A stretch of DNA of 64,000 nt from Salininema proteolyticum (lineage in GTDB: Bacteria > Actinomycetota > Actinomycetes > Mycobacteriales > Micromonosporaceae): the NCBI RefSeq assembly GCF_042685645.1, contig NZ_JBHUNX010000001.1, forward strand, positions 4,464,001-4,528,000, read 5' to 3'. The notes under the pieces were generated by a model. The model was not told where the DNA came from, did no database searches, and was given only the letters and a program-made list of their open reading frames with translations. The position numbers and the translations under genes are program-made. Below, in pieces: positions 59,941 through 64,000 of the stretch. Each line of letters begins with the position of its first letter. The stretch's first letter is position 1.

Positions 59941-61370
59941 CAGGAGAAGACCCTATCAGTCGCGACGACCGCGCCGTCCGCGAAGCAGACCCGGTAGACG
60001 TCCACGCGTTTGAAGAAGCTCAGTTCGTCCTCGTAGTACTTGCACTCGGCCCCTTCGGGTTCGGGCACCAGCGACCGCGGCGCGTCCAGCATCTCCGACG
60101 GCGGCAGCTTCCGCACGGTCTCCCCTTCGCCGTCGCCGACGCTTATGGACTCGAACTCCTCCGGCGGCAGGACGGAGGTGAGGTTGGCGTAGACGAAGTA
60201 CCCGCCCGTGACGAACACCAGTATCGCGACCATGGCCAGGGGCACCAGCCACGCCTGGCGGGTCTCCTTGCGGCGGCCGTGCTCGGCCTCGGTCGCCTCG
60301 GCGGCCAGCCGGTCGACGCGCGACGACTCGCGGTCGGCGGCATCGTCCGTGGGCACCGCCTCGCGCGGCAACTCCACCGTGAGGGCGAAGACCTCGCCCC
60401 GGTCCACTTCCAGGGTGCCGCCGAGCAGGGTCGTCCGGTGCCGGAGCGCGACCAGGCCGTGGCCGGTCGGATCGGAGGACGCCCCTCGCGGGGAGACCGC
60501 GTTGGACACCGTGAGCCGCACCCTTTCCCCCGCCCGTTTCGCCTCGACGCGGACTTCTGCCCCCGGCGCGTGCTTCGCGGCGTTGGTCAGGGCCTCTTGC
60601 AGCGTCCGCAACAGGGCCGCGTGCGTGTAGTCGTTGACGGAGTCCTCGAGGCCGGGTTCGACCGCGCTTCGCACGGCGACGCCGGAGGCGAGCGCCCTCT
60701 CGACCACGTCGTCGATCCGCAGGCCGCTGAGCGACGCGGTGACGCTGGAGTCCCTCTGGCCCAGGAGGCGGACCGTCTCGCCGAGCTCCTCGGCCGCGGA
60801 GGCGGCGTTCTCGCGGATCCGCTGCAGCTCGGCCCGGGCCTGGGGCGGCAGGTCCTCGTCGAGGGAGAGCCGCGCGGCCTGCACGGCTATCAGGGTCAGG
60901 CGGTGCCCCATGCCGTCGTGGATCTCGCCGGCCATCGCCTCGCGTTCCCGGGCCACGGCCCGCTCGACCTGGGAGTCATGGTCGCGCGCCTCGGCGAAGG
61001 CCAGGTCCCAGGCTCGTCGGACATAGCTCTTCCGGGCGCGGACCAGCGCCGCCACGAGGGAGGCGGCCAGGAAACAGAAGCCGTAGAAGGTTCCCGTCAT
61101 GAGGCCGACGATCGAGTCCGACCACGCGAACTGGCCGACGAAGGTCGACGTGATGAGCATCGAGGCCACGCCGACGGTGACCGTGGGCAGGGACAGCCGG
61201 GACAGGACGGCGCCCACGCCGCCGAGCGTCGCGAGGACGGCCATGACCACCGGTGACTGGTCGCCGGTCCACAGCACGACGCAGCCGACGAGGATTCCCG
61301 CCAGCGCGGCCGCCAGGGCCCGCCGCCAGGTCGGCGGCCCGTGTCTCGGAGTGGGATGGGTGTCGGGCAT
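59940..61370 (-). CDS. sensor histidine kinase with C-terminal membrane segment
   Basis: A 476-residue kinase. Four N-terminal membrane segments (about 18-105), coiled coil, HisKA_3 (MAGEIHDGMGHRLTLIAVQ, His151) and HATPase_c (LQEALTNAAKHAPGAEVRV, GHGLVALRHRTTLLGG). Unusually, the protein continues past the ATPase: a fifth membrane segment (about 378-400, WLVPLAMVAILVFVTGGYFV) and a ~75-residue outside domain with two cysteines (Cys443, Cys462). TAGGAT six bases upstream is the promoter. Confidence 0.9.
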   Translation of the reverse strand: MPDTHPTPRHGPPTWRRALAAALAGILVGCVVLWTGDQSPVVMAVLATLGGVGAVLSRLSLPTVTVGVASMLITSTFVGQFAWSDSIVGLMTGTFYGFCFLAASLVAALVRARKSYVRRAWDLAFAEARDHDSQVERAVAREREAMAGEIHDGMGHRLTLIAVQAARLSLDEDLPPQARAELQRIRENAASAAEELGETVRLLGQRDSSVTASLSGLRIDDVVERALASGVAVRSAVEPGLEDSVNDYTHAALLRTLQEALTNAAKHAPGAEVRVEAKRAGERVRLTVSNAVSPRGASSDPTGHGLVALRHRTTLLGGTLEVDRGEVFALTVELPREAVPTDDAADRESSRVDRLAAEATEAEHGRRKETRQAWLVPLAMVAILVFVTGGYFVYANLTSVLPPEEFESISVGDGEGETVRKLPPSEMLDAPRSLVPEPEGAECKYYEDELSFFKRVDVYRVCFADGAVVATDRVFS

Positions 61371-61376
61371 CGTTCC

Positions 61377-61382
61377 ATCCTA
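61377..61382 (-). promoter_or_regulatory. -10 box, leaderless promoter
   Basis: TAGGAT lies six bases before the ATG at 61370 on the minus strand. Confidence 0.65.
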
Positions 61383-61465
61383 AGGAGCCGTGTTCGGGGC
61401 CGGGTACTAACGAAAGCGAACACCGCGCCTCGCTTTCGGTACTGCCGGGGCCTCCGCGATCGGCA

Positions 61466-61471
61466 TAGCGT
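61466..61471 (+). promoter_or_regulatory. -10 box, leaderless promoter
   Basis: TAGCGT lies seven bases before the ATG at 61479. Confidence 0.6.
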
Positions 61472-61478
61472 GGGCCCC

Positions 61479-62084
61479 ATGCTCGACCACATCGCTGAAC
61501 TGCTCGACGCCGCAGGGGATTACGGCCCGATCGTACTGGGCGTCGTCTTCGTGCTCGCCGTCCTCGAAGCCGTGTTCGGCCTCGGCGCCATCGTTCCGGC
61601 CGAGACCGCAATCGTGCTCGCGGCGATGGCCCTGGCCGGATCGCCCATGCTGCTGGCCGCCGTTCCGATCGCCGCCGCCGGGGCGTTCCTCGGCGACCAG
61701 ATCGGCTACGCGGTCGGGCGGCGGTTCGGGCCGAGACTGTCCGGGTCGCGGGCGGTGCGGAAGGTCGGGGCGCACCGGTGGGACGAGGCGACCCGATTCG
61801 TCAGGCGGCGCGGAATCCCCGTCATCGTCGTCGCGCGCCTCCTGCCTGGAGTCCGGACCCTGGTCTCGGCCGCTGCGGGGGCCTTGCGGCTCGACTACCG
61901 GCGGTTCGCGGCGGCGACGGTCCTCGCGTCGCTGGCCTGGTCCGCGCTCTGGGTGCTCGGCGGTGCCCGGATCGGGTCGACGCTTCTGGACCTGTCCGAC
62001 GGCGTTCTGGCGGTCGTTATGGCCGCGGCGGGGGCGGCCATCGTCGGAAGCGTCGTGTTCCGCCGGGTCAGGGGGCGGTCGTGA
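61479..62084 (+). CDS. DedA family membrane protein
   Basis: A 201-residue DedA/VTT protein with five or six hydrophobic segments. FGLGAIVPAETAIVLAA (re-entrant segment), GDQIGYAVGRRFG and VVARLLPGVRTLVSAAAG (the conserved RxxPGxR) are diagnostic. DedA proteins recycle or flip polyprenyl phosphate and phosphatidylethanolamine. It overlaps the next gene by GTGA. Confidence 0.92.
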   Translation: MLDHIAELLDAAGDYGPIVLGVVFVLAVLEAVFGLGAIVPAETAIVLAAMALAGSPMLLAAVPIAAAGAFLGDQIGYAVGRRFGPRLSGSRAVRKVGAHRWDEATRFVRRRGIPVIVVARLLPGVRTLVSAAAGALRLDYRRFAAATVLASLAWSALWVLGGARIGSTLLDLSDGVLAVVMAAAGAAIVGSVVFRRVRGRS

Positions 62085-62710
62085 GCCGGGCGTCTGACCC
62101 GACTGCGGAGAGGTCGTCGTGGCGGACCGTGCCCAATCTCGTGACGCTGCTCCGTTTCGCGCTGGTATTGCCGATCACGGCACTGATCCTCTCGGGCGGG
62201 CATGCGGTGGAGACCGCCCTGTTGACGGCGGTCTTCGGTGCCACCGACTGGGTGGACGGGTGGCTCGCCCGGCGCCTCGGCCAGGTCAGCCGGGTCGGGG
62301 AGGCGCTGGACCCGATCGCGGACCGGGTGGGGATCGTCTGCATCGCTGTCGCGTTGGCGGCCGCCGGCACCGTGCCGTGGTGGTCGATCGCCGTCTTCCC
62401 CGCCGTGGACCTCGTCGTCGCCGGGGTCTTCGCGTTCCGGCGGCGGGAACACGAGCTAGATGTCAGCCGCATCGGCAAGCTGCGCACCGGGATCGCCATG
62501 GTCGGCATCGTGGTCGCGATCCTCGGCGAAGCGCCCGGAATGGAGTCGGCCCTGACGGTCGGGCAGGTCGCGATCGCGGCGGCGGCCCTTTTGCACATAG
62601 TCGCGGGGGCTGGGTATCTGCGGCATCTCCTGCGGCCGAAGGATGGGGACCACGGCCGTCATGCCGACCGGAGCGACCTTGCCGGAGTCAGCGTCGACGG
62701 TGGCTTGTAG
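62081..62710 (+). CDS. CDP-alcohol phosphatidyltransferase
   Basis: A 209-residue membrane enzyme with the complete signature D-x2-DG-x2-AR-x8-G-x3-D-x3-D (TDWVDGWLARRLGQVSRVGE...ALDPIADR). Six hydrophobic segments. It transfers a phosphatidyl group from CDP-diacylglycerol to an alcohol such as glycerol phosphate or inositol phosphate. The acceptor cannot be named. It is coupled to the DedA gene (GTGA), consistent with a phospholipid role. Confidence 0.92.
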   Translation: MSRASDPTAERSSWRTVPNLVTLLRFALVLPITALILSGGHAVETALLTAVFGATDWVDGWLARRLGQVSRVGEALDPIADRVGIVCIAVALAAAGTVPWWSIAVFPAVDLVVAGVFAFRRREHELDVSRIGKLRTGIAMVGIVVAILGEAPGMESALTVGQVAIAAAALLHIVAGAGYLRHLLRPKDGDHGRHADRSDLAGVSVDGGL

Positions 62711-62741
62711 CCCTTCTATCGCAGGGCCGCAGCCCGGTTCG

Positions 62742-63080
62742 TCATCCGAGGGAGCCTCTTCCGCCATGATCGTCGAAGTCCGTGCCGTCCGTGCCGTCCG
62801 TGCCGTCCGTGCCGTCCGTGCCGTCCGTCGGGCCCGTCGCATTCGTACTCTCCTCGGTTATGGCTTCGGCCTCTCGAAGCCAACCGCGTACCGCCCCGCC
62901 CATGACGACCAGGACGAGGAAGACTGCGGCCATGCCGGCGTATCCGGTGAAACGGGCAGTCCATGTCGGATGGGTTCCCAGCGAGAAGGCGATCGTGATC
63001 GCAGGGCCGAGCACTACCATCGGCCAGTATTCCCTAAGAGAGGCCTTGGCACTGGCCAAGGCGGCCTTCGCCTCCCTCAT
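62742..63080 (-). CDS. small membrane protein with TDG repeat tail
   Basis: A 112-residue protein with two membrane segments (about 20-38 and 47-65) followed by a polar tail holding five consecutive TDG units (encoded by the 9-bp repeat at 62782-62826) and ending DFDDHGGRGSLG. It starts right at the upstream stop (TGATG). No family. The repeat length is likely variable between strains. Confidence 0.65.
   Translation of the reverse strand: MREAKAALASAKASLREYWPMVVLGPAITIAFSLGTHPTWTARFTGYAGMAAVFLVLVVMGGAVRGWLREAEAITEESTNATGPTDGTDGTDGTDGTDGTDFDDHGGRGSLG
62782..62826. repeat. 9-bp tandem repeat, five copies, in coding sequence
   Basis: GTGCCGTCC is repeated five times; the minus strand encodes Thr-Asp-Gly. 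The unit is a multiple of three, so length changes keep the frame. Confidence 0.9.
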
Positions 63081-63508
63081 CAGGACCTGCCCGATGCGGG
63101 AGCGGGCGCGGCACCCCTCATCCGATCCGGATGGGCGGCGGCCAGCCCCTCCCAGTCCTCCCGTCGGCAACTGCGCTTGGAGACGTGGGTCTTCGTGCAG
63201 GTTCCGTCGGCGTGGACGATGTACAGGCGATCGCGGTGCACAGAGAACCGCTCTCGCTTTCTCAACGTGCGATCGCGGCGGCGGGCGCCCCGGGCGGTGT
63301 GGAAGATGCCCTTCCGTGTCACTTCGGCCCACGGTTTCCGCATGATCGCGAAGTGAAAGGCGATGCCGCCGCCGATGAAACCGGCGATCAGGACGCCGTA
63401 TCCGCCATAGGCGCTGAAGAGTCGGCCGTCCCGGGCGAGGAGTGCGGCCAGCAGGCCACAGAAGGCGACGAAGACGAGATAACCGGAACGGGAATGGTGG
63501 AGCTTCAC
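63080..63508 (-). CDS. small membrane protein with PH-like tail
   Basis: A 142-residue protein. Two membrane segments (about 10-28, 33-52) precede a basic cytoplasmic domain: RKRERFSVHRDRLYIVHADGTC, with strand-turn-strand content reminiscent of bacterial PH domains. The GTG at 63508 follows AAGGACC. It shares one base with the next gene. Confidence 0.65.
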   Translation of the reverse strand: MKLHHSRSGYLVFVAFCGLLAALLARDGRLFSAYGGYGVLIAGFIGGGIAFHFAIMRKPWAEVTRKGIFHTARGARRRDRTLRKRERFSVHRDRLYIVHADGTCTKTHVSKRSCRREDWEGLAAAHPDRMRGAAPAPASGRS

Positions 63509-63737
63509 GGGAGGGGTCCTTCGAGGTCGGGTCGAGGGGTTCCCTCGATCGTATCGCCTTGCGAAATCGGCCCGACCGGTGGCGGAACGCGCCGCGCAGC
63601 CGGCGGAGGCCTTGCCGTCGGCCGCCGGTGACCGGCGCTGCCGTACGTGAAAAGTCCATGAAGAGCCGAGCAATGATGTCAGTGCCGCGAGGGCCGACCC
63701 TCCGGCGGCCCGGCAGACCTGAGGGAGGAGAGAGCCT

Positions 63738-64000
63738 GTGGCTGAGGGTTACAGCATAGACACTGAGCAAGTGCGCACCGGCGCCGAACGATATCGGCAG
63801 ATCAGCGAAGAGTTCGACGGAGTGGCCGAGTACGTCGCCGACACCGACGGCGACTCGTCGTTCTTCGGCGTGATCGGTGAGCCCTTCATGGACAGATACT
63901 ACGAAGGCGCCGAGAAGGTTCGGACCATGATCCAGGGTCTCGGGCCCGCGGGGGCCGGTCTGGGAAGGCTGATGGACACCGCCTGCGAGACCTATGAGAC
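63738..64000 (+). CDS. WXG100-like protein (partial, runs off the window)
   Basis: The GTG at 63738 follows GGGAGGAG. The 87 residues in the window are helical: YSIDTEQVRTGAERYRQISE, an aromatic/Gly turn FFGVIGEPF, then a second helix RYYEGAEKVRTMIQ. It resembles the first gene of the cassette at 6671 and type VII substrates. The stop is outside the window, so neither length nor downstream genes can be seen. Confidence 0.6.
   Translation, partial: MAEGYSIDTEQVRTGAERYRQISEEFDGVAEYVADTDGDSSFFGVIGEPFMDRYYEGAEKVRTMIQGLGPAGAGLGRLMDTACETYE

Overview
The window is high-G+C actinobacterial chromosome. The signs are a BldC-type regulator beside a leucine/valine dehydrogenase and a DUF3073 gene, an alr-tsaE-tsaB-rimI-tsaD cluster, DesK/NarL-type two-component pairs, DUF1023 and WXG100-like proteins, a Streptomyces-style PHO box, and many start codons preceded by a TANNNT -10 box at leaderless spacing. 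I cannot name the genus from sequence alone. It reads as a filamentous or non-mycobacterial actinomycete.

Layout. 1-6.16 kb is the right end of an integrated mobile element. It has a tightly coupled cargo operon of small unknown proteins, an alpha/beta-hydrolase-fold protein that has lost its nucleophile serine, and an Rnl2-type RNA ligase. An excisionase-like HTH gene and a large serine recombinase follow. The recombinase frame runs into a tRNA-Asp terminator and through the antisense of that tRNA. An identical tRNA-Asp copy lies about 300 bp away in the opposite orientation. 6.67-9.53 kb is a three-gene WXG100-like / DUF1023 hydrolase / lipoprotein cassette that looks like an ESX-type export module. 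A second WXG100-like gene starts at the right edge of the window. 9.6-17.9 kb holds small unknown genes, a YqeB-like membrane protein, a RibD-C reductase, a secreted subtilase, a MerR regulator and a secreted peptidase-type hydrolase.

18-23 kb is a housekeeping operon: alanine racemase for peptidoglycan D-Ala, an alpha/beta hydrolase, and the TsaE/TsaB/TsaD machinery for tRNA t6A with RimI. 23-29.4 kb carries metabolic and hypothetical genes on the minus strand, including 6-phosphogluconate dehydrogenase and a GNAT gene interrupted by an in-frame TGA. 29.6-36.3 kb has cystathionine beta-synthase, a PrsW-type membrane protease, tandem repeats, and the bldC / vdh / DUF3073 neighbourhood. 36.5-46.9 kb has an aldehyde dehydrogenase, an orphan pstB behind a PHO box, an MscS-TM protein, dCTP deaminase and two divergent glycosyltransferases. 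47-53 kb has a beta-propeller membrane protein, glmS, an MscS channel and a zinc-ribbon protein. 53-61.4 kb carries two two-component systems, a DUF418 protein, a TetR regulator and a HAD phosphatase. 61.4-64 kb has DedA and CDP-alcohol phosphotransferase membrane genes and two small membrane proteins.

The cell-envelope theme is strong: alr, glmS, glycosyltransferases, DedA, a CDP-alcohol phosphotransferase and mechanosensitive channels. Most housekeeping transcription units begin with a leaderless promoter, whereas the genes of the mobile element start from Shine-Dalgarno sites and overlapping stop/start codons. I see no rRNA, CRISPR array or intact insertion sequence.
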